Of a stretch of DNA of 64,000 nt, positions 34,896-42,297 are shown in pieces (position 1 is the first letter of the stretch; each line of letters opens with the position of its first letter). The position numbers and the translations under genes were made by a program. The notes beneath the pieces are model-generated. The model saw only the letters and a program-made list of their open reading frames with translations. It searched no databases and was not told the origin of the DNA. Source of the DNA: Gemmata massiliana (GTDB lineage Bacteria; Planctomycetota; Planctomycetia; Gemmatales; Gemmataceae); NCBI RefSeq assembly GCF_901538265.1, contig NZ_LR593886.1:1-64000 (forward strand), written 5' to 3'.

Positions 34896-34961
34896 AACCG
34901 GAAATCCTTCCAAGAGAGCCACGAATGCACAGAACGCGGATTCGGAACCGAGAGATTTGTT

Positions 34962-34997
34962 CTGATCCGTGTTTTATCTGTGTTGATCCGTGGCTAA
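34962..34997. repeat. Interspersed ATCCGTG/ATCTGTGTT repeat, copy 2
   Basis: The sequence TGATCCGTGTTTTATCTG... at 34962-34997 resembles TGATCCGCGTGATCTGTGTT at 22250-22280. Both lie at the 3' ends of genes in otherwise non-coding DNA, here overlapping the last bases of ispF. No function is assigned. Confidence 0.5.
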
Positions 34998-35476
34998 TTC
35001 GCTTTCTCAATTAAAACGACCGCGTGGCAGCCGATGGCTTCGCCGCGGCCGATGTGCCCGACCTTTTCGCCGGTCTTGGCCTTCACGTTCACGCAGTCCG
35101 TACCCAAACCGAGCAAGTTTGCCAAGTTGTTCTTGATCGCGGTCTTCACGGGTCCGAGTTTCGGCTCCTGCGCGAAGATGGTCACGTCCAGATTGACCGG
35201 TTTCCAGCCCATCTGGTTCAGGTTGGCGAGCGCTTCACGCAGAAAGAGGCGCGAGTCCGCGTCCTTCCACTTCGGGTCGGTGTCCGGGTAGGCGTCACCG
35301 ATGTCGCCGAGCGCTGCTGCGCCCAGGAGGGCATCCGTGACTGCGTGCAGCACCGCGTCCGCGTCGGAATGGCCGACGAGTCCCTTTGTGTGCGGGATTA
35401 TGACCCCACCGAGGATGAGAGTGCGGTTTTCCGCCAACCGGTGGGTATCGTGGCCGCTGCCGACGCGAACAGTCAC
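34994..35476 (-). CDS. ispF: 2-C-methyl-D-erythritol 2,4-cyclodiphosphate synthase IspF
   Basis: IspF makes the cyclodiphosphate in the MEP pathway of isoprenoid synthesis. The metal site is visible as VGSGHDTHRL (Asp and His) and the later LVGHSDADAVLHAVTDALLG. Family segments include AALGDIGDAYPDTDPKWKDAD, NLDVTIFAQEPKLGPVKTAI, VNVKAKTGEKVGHIGRGEAI and the end CHAVVLIEK. At 160 residues it is full length. It lies upstream of cysS on the same strand. Confidence 0.95.
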   Translation of the reverse strand: MTVRVGSGHDTHRLAENRTLILGGVIIPHTKGLVGHSDADAVLHAVTDALLGAAALGDIGDAYPDTDPKWKDADSRLFLREALANLNQMGWKPVNLDVTIFAQEPKLGPVKTAIKNNLANLLGLGTDCVNVKAKTGEKVGHIGRGEAIGCHAVVLIEKAN

Positions 35477-35561
35477 CTTGTGAAACTCCCGCAGTGTAGT
35501 GAGTTGCGGGAATTGTACTTGTGGGGCGCCCGGTGCGACAACGCCAATAGAAGTGACGCGG

Positions 35562-35870
35562 TTACGACGCGAAATACGTGAAAAGTGACATTAGTAGGGA
35601 GGCAACGACCATCATCCAGGCGATCACAAGGAGTTTGCTGTCGCGGCGCTGGCGTGCTCGGAGTCGGTCGACGGCCCGTTCCAGTTCTGCGAGCCGTGCG
35701 ACGATGATGGCTGATTCTTCGGACTGTTCGCGGACGCTGGCGGTGAGTTGGTCCAGTTGCGCTTCGAGCCGGATGATCTCGGTTCGGAGTTCGCGAATAA
35801 CGGAGTCGGTTTTCTCGGAGCTGTCGGAGTCGTCGCGGTCGCTCTCATACTCGTCGTCGAACCGGCTCAT
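35562..35870 (-). CDS. Coiled-coil protein with C-terminal membrane anchor
   Basis: This 102-residue protein has an acidic, Asp/Ser-rich N terminus (FDDEYESDRDDSDSSEKTDS), a coiled coil (about 25-75; RELRTEIIRLEAQLDQLTA, IIVARLAELERAVDRLRARQ) and a C-terminal transmembrane helix (LLVIAWMMVVASLLMSLFTY). It is thus a tail-anchored, cytoplasm-facing coiled-coil protein. No family was recognised. It starts 19 bases after the moaA stop, so it probably belongs to that operon. Confidence 0.7.
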   Translation of the reverse strand: MSRFDDEYESDRDDSDSSEKTDSVIRELRTEIIRLEAQLDQLTASVREQSEESAIIVARLAELERAVDRLRARQRRDSKLLVIAWMMVVASLLMSLFTYFAS

Positions 35871-35888
35871 GGGGTGTGCTCCAGGGCG

Positions 35889-36947
35889 CTAACCGCCGAT
35901 GGCGTGCATGGTACGGTCGGGTTTCACAAAGGTCGCGGCGTTGATTTCGTGGCCTTCCCACTTGGCCCACACGCTTTGTCTCAGCGCGTTTCGGATCGTC
36001 TCATCGTTAATAGGCAGCGAGCGGAGCAGTCCTTTCACATCGGTTTCGTCGAGAGCGAACAGGCAGTTTCTCAATTTCCCGTCCGCGGTGAGGCGGATGC
36101 GGTTGCACGACCGGCAGAACGGCCGCGACACGGACGCAATTACCCCCACGGTCCCGCTCCCGTCTCGGTAGGCGTAGTCGAGTGCGGGTGCGGACGGGTC
36201 CGCGGGTGCGGGCATCAGTGGCCCAACTTCGTTACCAATCAGCTCCAGGATTTCCGCCGCGAAGAAGACCTTCTCGCGCTCCCACGAATCCGCGCCAATG
36301 GGCATGTATTCGATGAAGCGCAACTCGAAGCTGTTATCTTTGCAATACTGTGCGAGCGGTACAACATCATGCTCCGCGAACCCGCGTATTGCAACAGCGT
36401 TAATTTTGATTGGGTCGAACCCCGCACGTTTGGCTGCATTTAAACCCGCAAGAACCTTCTCGACACCACCGCGTCGAGCAAGTGCGCGAAAGCGGTCGGG
36501 ATCGAGCGTGTCGAGCGATACGTTCAGGCGCCGCAGCCCCGCGTCGAACAACTGGGCGGCCTGTTCTGCAAGTAGGATGCCGTTCGTGGTGAGACCGACG
36601 TCCGTGATGCCGGGCACGCTCACGATCATGCGCACGAGCTTGTGCAGATCCCGCCGCATCAGCGGTTCGCCGCCCGTGAGCCGTATCTTGTTTACCCCGA
36701 GACTTGCTGCCACGCGGACGAAGGACGTGATTTCCTCAAACGTGAGAAGTTCACCACGATCGAGGAACGTCACGTCCTCGGGCATGCAGTACGTGCAGCG
36801 GAGGTTACACCGATCTGTGACCGAAATGCGCAGGTTGTTGTGAACCCGACCAAAAGAATCCACGAGCGCGGAACCCGGTGCCTGGGACTCAGGGTGCAGT
36901 ACCGGGATTCGATCCGAGGCCAATCGTAATGGGTGTCGCGCGCTCAC
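35889..36947 (-). CDS. moaA: GTP 3',8-cyclase MoaA
   Basis: MoaA is the radical-SAM enzyme that begins molybdenum cofactor synthesis by rearranging GTP. The N-terminal radical SAM cluster CxxxCxxC is in SVTDRCNLRCTYCMPEDV. The C-terminal second cluster is in SRPFCRSCNRIRLTADGKLR plus a following Cys (RNCLF). Other motifs are KIRLTGGEPLMRRDLHKLV, LNVSLDTLDPDRFRALARRG and EYMPIGADSWEREK. A GTG start gives 352 residues. The final residues lack the usual GG tail and end HAIGG, which does retain two glycines. Confidence 0.95.
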   Translation of the reverse strand: MSARHPLRLASDRIPVLHPESQAPGSALVDSFGRVHNNLRISVTDRCNLRCTYCMPEDVTFLDRGELLTFEEITSFVRVAASLGVNKIRLTGGEPLMRRDLHKLVRMIVSVPGITDVGLTTNGILLAEQAAQLFDAGLRRLNVSLDTLDPDRFRALARRGGVEKVLAGLNAAKRAGFDPIKINAVAIRGFAEHDVVPLAQYCKDNSFELRFIEYMPIGADSWEREKVFFAAEILELIGNEVGPLMPAPADPSAPALDYAYRDGSGTVGVIASVSRPFCRSCNRIRLTADGKLRNCLFALDETDVKGLLRSLPINDETIRNALRQSVWAKWEGHEINAATFVKPDRTMHAIGG

Positions 36948-36966
36948 GCCTTCGTTCCGTCTTCGT

Positions 36967-37539
36967 TTAGCTGTTCCACACTTTGATGGCGGGTTCGGCG
37001 AGGTTGTGATGGTTGAAACTCAGGACGCTTAGTGTCGCGGTGCTGAGCAACATGGAGGTTGCGAGCGTTACCGGCTGCTCGATCCACCGGGCTGCGATGA
37101 CGCGGAGAATGTGCCCGTGTGCGAAGCAGATAACGTTTCCGGTTAGTCCCTTCAGCTTCGCCACGAGGCGATCCACTCGCGCCGTGACTTCGTCCGGTGA
37201 TTCGCCGCCCGGGGCACCGTCGCGGAAAAGGTTCCAGCCCGGCTTTCGGACTTTGATCTCCGCGCTTTTAAGCCCCTCGAAGTCACCGTAGTTCCATTCA
37301 AGCAAATCCGGGTCCACGACGGGCGAAAACCCGGCGAGTTCCGCTGTTCGGCGCGCACGCGACAGCGGACTCGTGAACAGGTACTCGAATTTCAGCCTGA
37401 CGAGCCGTTCGCCGAGTTTTCGGGCCGAATCCTCGCCGTCGGGGGTGAGCGGGAGGTCCGTGCGTCCGGTGTGTTGTCCGGACTTCGACCATTCGGTTTC
37501 GCCGTGGCGCGCGAGGTACACAGTCGGAAGGGCGCTCAT
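36967..37539 (-). CDS. Histidine phosphatase-family protein (phosphoglycerate mutase-like)
   Basis: The catalytic N-terminal motif is YLARHGETEWSKSGQHTGRT (Arg-His-Gly), followed by LTPDGEDSARKLGERLVRLK, LFTSPLSRARRTAELAGFSP, LLEWNYGDFEGLKSAEIKVR and a second histidine in NVICFAHGHILRVIAARWIE. The pattern fits the dPGM/cobC-type phosphatase fold. Substrate cannot be assigned. The start overlaps the moaE stop by 4 bases (ATGA). It lies between moaE and moaA, so it is probably translated with molybdenum cofactor genes. Confidence 0.86.
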   Translation of the reverse strand: MSALPTVYLARHGETEWSKSGQHTGRTDLPLTPDGEDSARKLGERLVRLKFEYLFTSPLSRARRTAELAGFSPVVDPDLLEWNYGDFEGLKSAEIKVRKPGWNLFRDGAPGGESPDEVTARVDRLVAKLKGLTGNVICFAHGHILRVIAARWIEQPVTLATSMLLSTATLSVLSFNHHNLAEPAIKVWNS

Positions 37540-37964
37540 GGTGCTCCGGGTTTCGCGGATTGGTGGACCCACTCTCCGGTTCCGTCCGGGGCGTTCTCCT
37601 TCTTCCAAATTGGCACGAGTTCTTTCAGTGTGTCGATGACGTAACGGCACGCCTCGAACGCTTCGGCGCGGTGTGGGCAACTGACCGCGACCGCGACACT
37701 GACTTCACCCACTTCGAGCCGGCCTAGGCGGTGAGCGATCGCGATTTCGCCGATCGGCCAGCGCCGGCGCGCGTCGGCTTCGATCTCCGCGAGCTTCTTC
37801 TCAGCCATCGGCGCGTAGGCTTCGTATTCGAGAAACACCGTAACCTGCTGGCCGGTCAGGTCTCGCACGGTGCCAAGGAACAGCACGACCGCCCCACAAT
37901 GCGGGGAACGCGCCGTTTCCAGGAGGTTCGCGTGGTCGATGACGTCGTGCGTGAGCCGGAACAT
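37536..37964 (-). CDS. moaE: Molybdopterin synthase catalytic subunit MoaE
   Basis: MoaE, with MoaD thiocarboxylate, converts precursor Z to molybdopterin. Motifs are CGAVVLFLGTVRDLTGQQV, LEYEAYAPMAEKKLAEIEAD, AIAHRLGRLEVGEVSVAVAV, SCPHRAEAFEACRYVIDTLK, LKELVPIWKKENAPDGTGEW, with the conserved Lys of PIWKKE. At 142 residues it is full length. It starts 16 bases after the moaD stop. Confidence 0.94.
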   Translation of the reverse strand: MFRLTHDVIDHANLLETARSPHCGAVVLFLGTVRDLTGQQVTVFLEYEAYAPMAEKKLAEIEADARRRWPIGEIAIAHRLGRLEVGEVSVAVAVSCPHRAEAFEACRYVIDTLKELVPIWKKENAPDGTGEWVHQSAKPGAP

Positions 37965-37980
37965 TCCGTCAGTATACCGC

Positions 37981-38226
37981 TTAACCGCCGCTGACGGGGG
38001 GAATCACGGCGACTTCGTCTGTGGCTTGAATTGGTCGCTCGTTATCCGCAGCTTCGTGGTTCACGGCAATATTTGAACGCAGTAGCAGCGTGCGTGCGAG
38101 CGGGATTTGTTTGGCGACCTCGCGTCGCAAGTCGCCCACGGTCGCGTCGGCGGGGAGTTCGACTTCGACCGTGTCGGACCCGGCCAGGTCGCGCATTGCG
38201 GCGAAGAGTTTCACGGTGAGAGTCAT
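37981..38226 (-). CDS. moaD: Molybdopterin synthase sulfur carrier subunit MoaD
   Basis: This ubiquitin-like protein of 81 residues ends in Gly-Gly (AVIPPVSGG), the site of adenylation and thiocarboxylation. The beta-grasp core is visible (TVKLFAAMRDLAGSDTVEVE, TVGDLRREVAKQIPLARTLL, SNIAVNHEAADNERPIQ). It starts one base after the stop of the FAD/Fe-S oxidoreductase, suggesting the two are translated together. Confidence 0.92.
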   Translation of the reverse strand: MTLTVKLFAAMRDLAGSDTVEVELPADATVGDLRREVAKQIPLARTLLLRSNIAVNHEAADNERPIQATDEVAVIPPVSGG

Positions 38227-38227
38227 G

Positions 38228-41200
38228 TCAGTCGCTCACGAGGTCGCCGAGGGGCTTGTGGAACCGCGGTTCGAGTTCGGGGAGCAGGCCGTAAGCGTAA
38301 GCGAGGTACTGCACCGGGTGGAGCGTGCGCTTCCCACTGCCTTCCTCCATTTGCATGCGGCACGCACTGCACTCGGTCGAACCGAACAGCACGCGCGGGC
38401 GGTTCAGTTCCGCGAGCATCCCCGCCCCGGCCACGAGTGACGTCGCGTAGTTCTCGGATTTCAAGCCCCAAGTGCCTGCCATGCCCGAACAGCCCGCGTC
38501 AATTGTATGCACCCGCAGACCGGGAATAAGTTGGAGCAGTGTGAGGGCTGGTGCGGAGCGTCGTAGAGCTTTCATGTGACAGGGAACGTGGTGCCCGAGC
38601 GTTACTTCGAGCTTGCGGAAATCGGTGCGGAGCCGCCCGGCTGTGTGCAGTTCGTTGAGGTAAGCGGTGAGTTCGACCGTGTTCGCAGCGACGGCCGCGG
38701 TGTCGGGGTCCGGGAGAATGTCCAGGTAGTCCTGCGTCAGCATGAGGGCAGACGTCGGTTCCAGGCAGACGATGCGGTAGCCTTCGCGCGTGAGGTCCGC
38801 GAACACTCGCACGTTGCGCAGGGCTGATTCGCGTGCGGATTCGAGATCCCCTTTTGCGAACGGCGCGATACCACTGCCGGCCTGTCGCGGCGGGACGAAC
38901 ACTTCAATTCCGTGGTGCTGTAACACTGCGACTGCGGCCATTCCGATGAGCGGGTCGTTGTAAGCTGCGAACACATCGACGAAGAGCGCGACGCGGTCCG
39001 ATGTGTGAGGCACCAGGGATGGGAGCGTGTAGTTCGTTCTTTGATCTCCGGCTCGTCGTTTTCGGCGCGTCAGGCCGAGTCCGCGTGCGCGCCGGAAGAA
39101 AGTGCGGAGCGAGAACGCGGGGAGCCGGCGCTGGCGCGAAATGCCAACGAACTTCTCCATGAGCCAGCGCACCGAACGCCGACCGAGCATCGCGTTCACG
39201 ATGGGTGCGAAGTTGCTCCCGATCGACGCTAAGCCCTCTGCGCGAGCGAGAATCCAGTCGCCGCGTTCCAGGCCGTGCTCTGCGAAGCGTTGGGCTTTGG
39301 CTTCGAGCATGAGCTTGGGGACGTTGACCTTCGCGTTGCAATCGTCGCGGCACATCTTGCAGTTCACGCACAATTCCGCGACCTCACGCACCTCTTCCGG
39401 GGTTGCGGTCGTCGGGTCGGCCAGAACGCGGAGCGTGTTCGCCATCGCACGCGGAGTAGCTGTTTCATTTCCGGTCGCACGGAAGGACGGGCACATTCGG
39501 TCCGGTGTGGTCCGAGTTCGACAGTCGCCGCACCCGTTGCACCGGCGCACTTCTGCTTCCGGGGAAGACGAAGACCACACGAGTAGCGGCGTGAGGGATG
39601 ACGGTCGAACTGCTGGCTCGGTCGGTGGTGCATCCGTGTCGGCGGCGTGCTTCTTGCTTTCCTTTTCGGCGGTGGCCGTCTCGGTCTTCTGCCCTTGGAA
39701 TGTCGGACGCAGGGGCCACGCTTCCCGGCTCGGATCGGGGCCGACGATCTTTCCGGGGTTCAGAATGCCCTTCGGGTCGAAGATGCGCTTTAACTCGCGG
39801 AACACGGGAACGAGCGGACCGTACTGTCGCTCAATCCACGGTGTGCGAGCGATGCCGGTACCGTGCTGTGTGCTAACGGTTCCGTGGAGCGCGAGTGCCA
39901 GTCCGTGGATGGCTTCTGCGAGCGGCCACAGTTTGGCGCGGTCCGTGGGTTCGTTGAGGTCGAGGAGCGGGCGCGTGTGAACTTGGCCGGTGAGCGCGTG
40001 AACGAGGAACGTGCCGCTCGTCTCGAACTGCTTCAGGATGTCCTGTGCTTTGGTGAGGAACTCGGGGAGCGAATCGGCCGGTACCCCGATGTCTTCGACG
40101 AACGCGACCGGGCGCTGACCGTTTTGTGCGTACAGGCCCGATACCGCGGTCGCGCGAATACCGCGAATGTGTGCGATGCCTTCGGGGTCGCAGGTCGGTT
40201 CGGCGAGTACGCGGAGAATGTGCTCTCGTTGCAGCGATTCGACCGCCCCCCACGCACGTTCGGTCGCTTCGCGCTCGGTGTCGGCCTCGAACACTACCAT
40301 GAGCGCTGCGCCGATGTCCGGAATGCCTGTTCCGCGTGTGAGCGAGAGCAGTCGGCGGTCGAGCAGATCGCACGCGACCGGGCCGTACCGCCGCAGTGCG
40401 AGTCCCGCGCGCACGGCCGCGTCGAGTGTGGGGAAGCCGATCAGCGCGAGACACGTTCCACCGGGGAGTGGGATCGTGCGCAGCGTGGCCTCAGTGATGA
40501 TTCCGAGCGTGCCTTCGGACCCGACGAGCAACTTCGCCAGATCAACCACGTTTCCATTAAGAACGCCGTGAAGCTGATACGCGCACCGGTCGAACGGCGT
40601 GCGTGTTCGCGTGAGAGCGATGCGTTCGGCGTTGAAGTTCAGGAGCTTGGTGACTTCTCGGGTGAGTGTGTCGTGGCGTGTTGTTTTAAGCCCCTCTCCG
40701 TTTAGGGGAGGGGTTGGGGAGGGGTTAGGGGTAGAACCTACCCGCCCGTCCCCCCTCCCTGAAGGGAAGGGGGAGAAAGAACCTGGGGATGTGGACGCAG
40801 CCTCCAGCACAGGGGTATCGCGTGTCAGCTCCCCCGTCCCTTCAGGGAGGGGGGACGGGCGGGTAGGTCTTTTACCCACGCCCACCCAAGTCATTTCTCC
40901 GTTGTCCCACACCACTTCCAACCCCGCGACGTAATCGCGCGTGTAGCCGTAGTGGAAGGCGTTTCCGCCGGAGGCGTTTGTCGCAATCATTCCGCCGACG
41001 GTGCAGGTGGCGGAGCTGGCCGGGTTCGGGGCGAATCGCCGGCCCACTTTTGCAAGTGCCGTGTTGAGTTCGTTCAGCACGACGCCGGGTTGAACCGTCA
41101 CCGTGTCGCCATCCACTGCGAGCACGCGACGGAAGTGAACACTCAGATCAAGCACGATGCCAGAGTTCAGCGACTCTCCAGCAAGGCCGGTTCCCGCGCC

Positions 41201-41407
41201 GCGTGGGGTGAGGGGGATGGCGTGTTCATGGCAGTAGCGAACGAGCGCCGCGACGCTTTCGGTGTCTTCGGGGACCGCGACCGCGTGGGGATCGATTTGG
41301 AACGGGCTGGCATCGGTGGCGAACAGCCCGCGCGTGAGCCGGTCGAAGTGCAACCGCCCGCGGAACTGACCGCGGAGGTCGTCGGTGATTTGCTTCTCGT
41401 CTAGCAC
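38228..41407 (-). CDS. FAD-linked oxidase/Fe-S (GlcD-GlcF, YdiJ-type) fusion protein
   Basis: The protein (1059 residues) joins an N-terminal FAD-binding domain (LTPRGAGTGLAGESLNSGIV, NASGGNAFHYGYTRDYVAGL, LLVGSEGTLGIITEATLRTI) to a C-terminal 4Fe-4S region (CNGCGDCRTRTTPDRMCPSF, CVNCKMCRDDCNAKVNVPKL). Two CCG-type cysteine-rich modules close it (LGHHVPCHMKALR, DAGCSGMAGTWG, STECSACRMQMEEG). Relatives include D-lactate, glycolate and 2-hydroxyglutarate dehydrogenases; the exact 2-hydroxyacid is not identifiable. Residues about 180-241 are low-complexity sequence encoded by palindromic repeats (see 40736-40868), splitting the FAD domain without breaking the frame. It precedes moaD by one base. 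Confidence 0.86.
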   Translation of the reverse strand: MLDEKQITDDLRGQFRGRLHFDRLTRGLFATDASPFQIDPHAVAVPEDTESVAALVRYCHEHAIPLTPRGAGTGLAGESLNSGIVLDLSVHFRRVLAVDGDTVTVQPGVVLNELNTALAKVGRRFAPNPASSATCTVGGMIATNASGGNAFHYGYTRDYVAGLEVVWDNGEMTWVGVGKRPTRPSPLPEGTGELTRDTPVLEAASTSPGSFSPFPSGRGDGRVGSTPNPSPTPPLNGEGLKTTRHDTLTREVTKLLNFNAERIALTRTRTPFDRCAYQLHGVLNGNVVDLAKLLVGSEGTLGIITEATLRTIPLPGGTCLALIGFPTLDAAVRAGLALRRYGPVACDLLDRRLLSLTRGTGIPDIGAALMVVFEADTEREATERAWGAVESLQREHILRVLAEPTCDPEGIAHIRGIRATAVSGLYAQNGQRPVAFVEDIGVPADSLPEFLTKAQDILKQFETSGTFLVHALTGQVHTRPLLDLNEPTDRAKLWPLAEAIHGLALALHGTVSTQHGTGIARTPWIERQYGPLVPVFRELKRIFDPKGILNPGKIVGPDPSREAWPLRPTFQGQKTETATAEKESKKHAADTDAPPTEPAVRPSSLTPLLVWSSSSPEAEVRRCNGCGDCRTRTTPDRMCPSFRATGNETATPRAMANTLRVLADPTTATPEEVREVAELCVNCKMCRDDCNAKVNVPKLMLEAKAQRFAEHGLERGDWILARAEGLASIGSNFAPIVNAMLGRRSVRWLMEKFVGISRQRRLPAFSLRTFFRRARGLGLTRRKRRAGDQRTNYTLPSLVPHTSDRVALFVDVFAAYNDPLIGMAAVAVLQHHGIEVFVPPRQAGSGIAPFAKGDLESARESALRNVRVFADLTREGYRIVCLEPTSALMLTQDYLDILPDPDTAAVAANTVELTAYLNELHTAGRLRTDFRKLEVTLGHHVPCHMKALRRSAPALTLLQLIPGLRVHTIDAGCSGMAGTWGLKSENYATSLVAGAGMLAELNRPRVLFGSTECSACRMQMEEGSGKRTLHPVQYLAYAYGLLPELEPRFHKPLGDLVSD
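40691..40713. repeat. Second palindrome next to the in-gene element
   Basis: CCCCTCTCC (40691-40699) and GGGGAGGGG (40705-40713) form an imperfect palindrome, followed by GGGG-rich tandem units to about 40731. It lies within the oxidoreductase gene and encodes residues about 225-241. Its composition resembles short intergenic repeats known in planctomycete genomes. Confidence 0.6.
40736..40868. repeat. 133-bp palindromic (MITE-like) element inside a coding frame
   Basis: The arms at 40736-40774 and 40830-40868 are reverse complements over 39 bases with one mismatch, separated by 55 bases. The left arm begins ACCTACCCGCCCGTC. The element lies in the FAD domain of the oxidoreductase gene and remains translatable, adding a Pro/Gly/Ser-rich insert. 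Confidence 0.88.
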
Positions 41408-41491
41408 GGGATTCGGGGTCCAGGATTCGGGCGAAGGCGTCCAGAATACAGGCAGGGTAACGCTGTTTCTCCCCGAAACTCGTTCATTCGG

Positions 41492-42130
41492 CTAGCGCCC
41501 GAAAACGAGCGCCATCATTTCGGCGCGGGTAGCGGGGTTGTCGAGGAATCCGCCGCGCATGGAACTGGTGATAGTCATCGCCCCTGGTTTGCGCACGCCG
41601 CGAATGGTCATGCACGAGTGGCTTGCTTCGATCACCACGCCGACCCCGCGGGCATTCAGGTGCGTCATGATGAGGTCGGCGATTTCTTCCGTCATGCGCT
41701 CCTGAACCTGCGGGCGTTTCGCAACTGCCTCTACCACACGGGCGAGCTTCGAGAGACCGACGATTTGGCCGTTCGGTAGGTACGCGATGTGGGCTTTCCC
41801 GAGAAACGGGAGCAAGTGGTGCTCGCAGCACGACGAGAACTCGATGTCCTTCACCAGCACCATCTCATCGTGCTTTTGCGTGAACGTCTTTTGGAGGTAA
41901 ATTGCTGGGTCGGTGCGCAGCCCCGAGAAGATCTCCGCGTACATGCGCGCGACGCGGTCCGGTGTTTCTAGCAGTCCCTCGCGGTCCGGGTTCTCACCCA
42001 CGGCAATCAGGATCTCGCGCACCGCGTGCCGTAACCGTTCGTGATCCACTGTCAGTGCTGGCATGTGGTTCGGCGGGCGCGGGGCTTCATCGGCTTCGCA
42101 GGGAACGGCGCTGTGGGTCGTCTTACTCAA
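41492..42130 (-). CDS. folE: GTP cyclohydrolase I FolE
   Basis: FolE opens the GTP imidazole ring to give 7,8-dihydroneopterin triphosphate for folate or queuosine pathways. Motifs: [40 protein letters not shown] (zinc ligands), [40 protein letters not shown] and [20 protein letters not shown]. With a TTG start at 42130 the length is 212 residues; an ATG at 42064 (190 residues) is an alternative. It lies upstream of the oxidoreductase and molybdenum cofactor genes on the same strand, so two GTP-consuming pterin pathways are close together. Confidence 0.95.
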   Translation of the reverse strand: MSKTTHSAVPCEADEAPRPPNHMPALTVDHERLRHAVREILIAVGENPDREGLLETPDRVARMYAEIFSGLRTDPAIYLQKTFTQKHDEMVLVKDIEFSSCCEHHLLPFLGKAHIAYLPNGQIVGLSKLARVVEAVAKRPQVQERMTEEIADLIMTHLNARGVGVVIEASHSCMTIRGVRKPGAMTITSSMRGGFLDNPATRAEMMALVFGR

Positions 42131-42297
42131 CTGTGGCTCCGGGAGAGCGAATCCTGGCGTTCGTTGTGGTATTGTACGCGGTTTCGGAAATCCGGGGGTA
42201 CGCGGTCGAACACGATTCGCCTCTGCTGAGTGCGGTATAATAGGACATCACAGCTCGGCCGTTTTTCCTCTCTCATGTCGGCACAAGGGGTGCGCCA

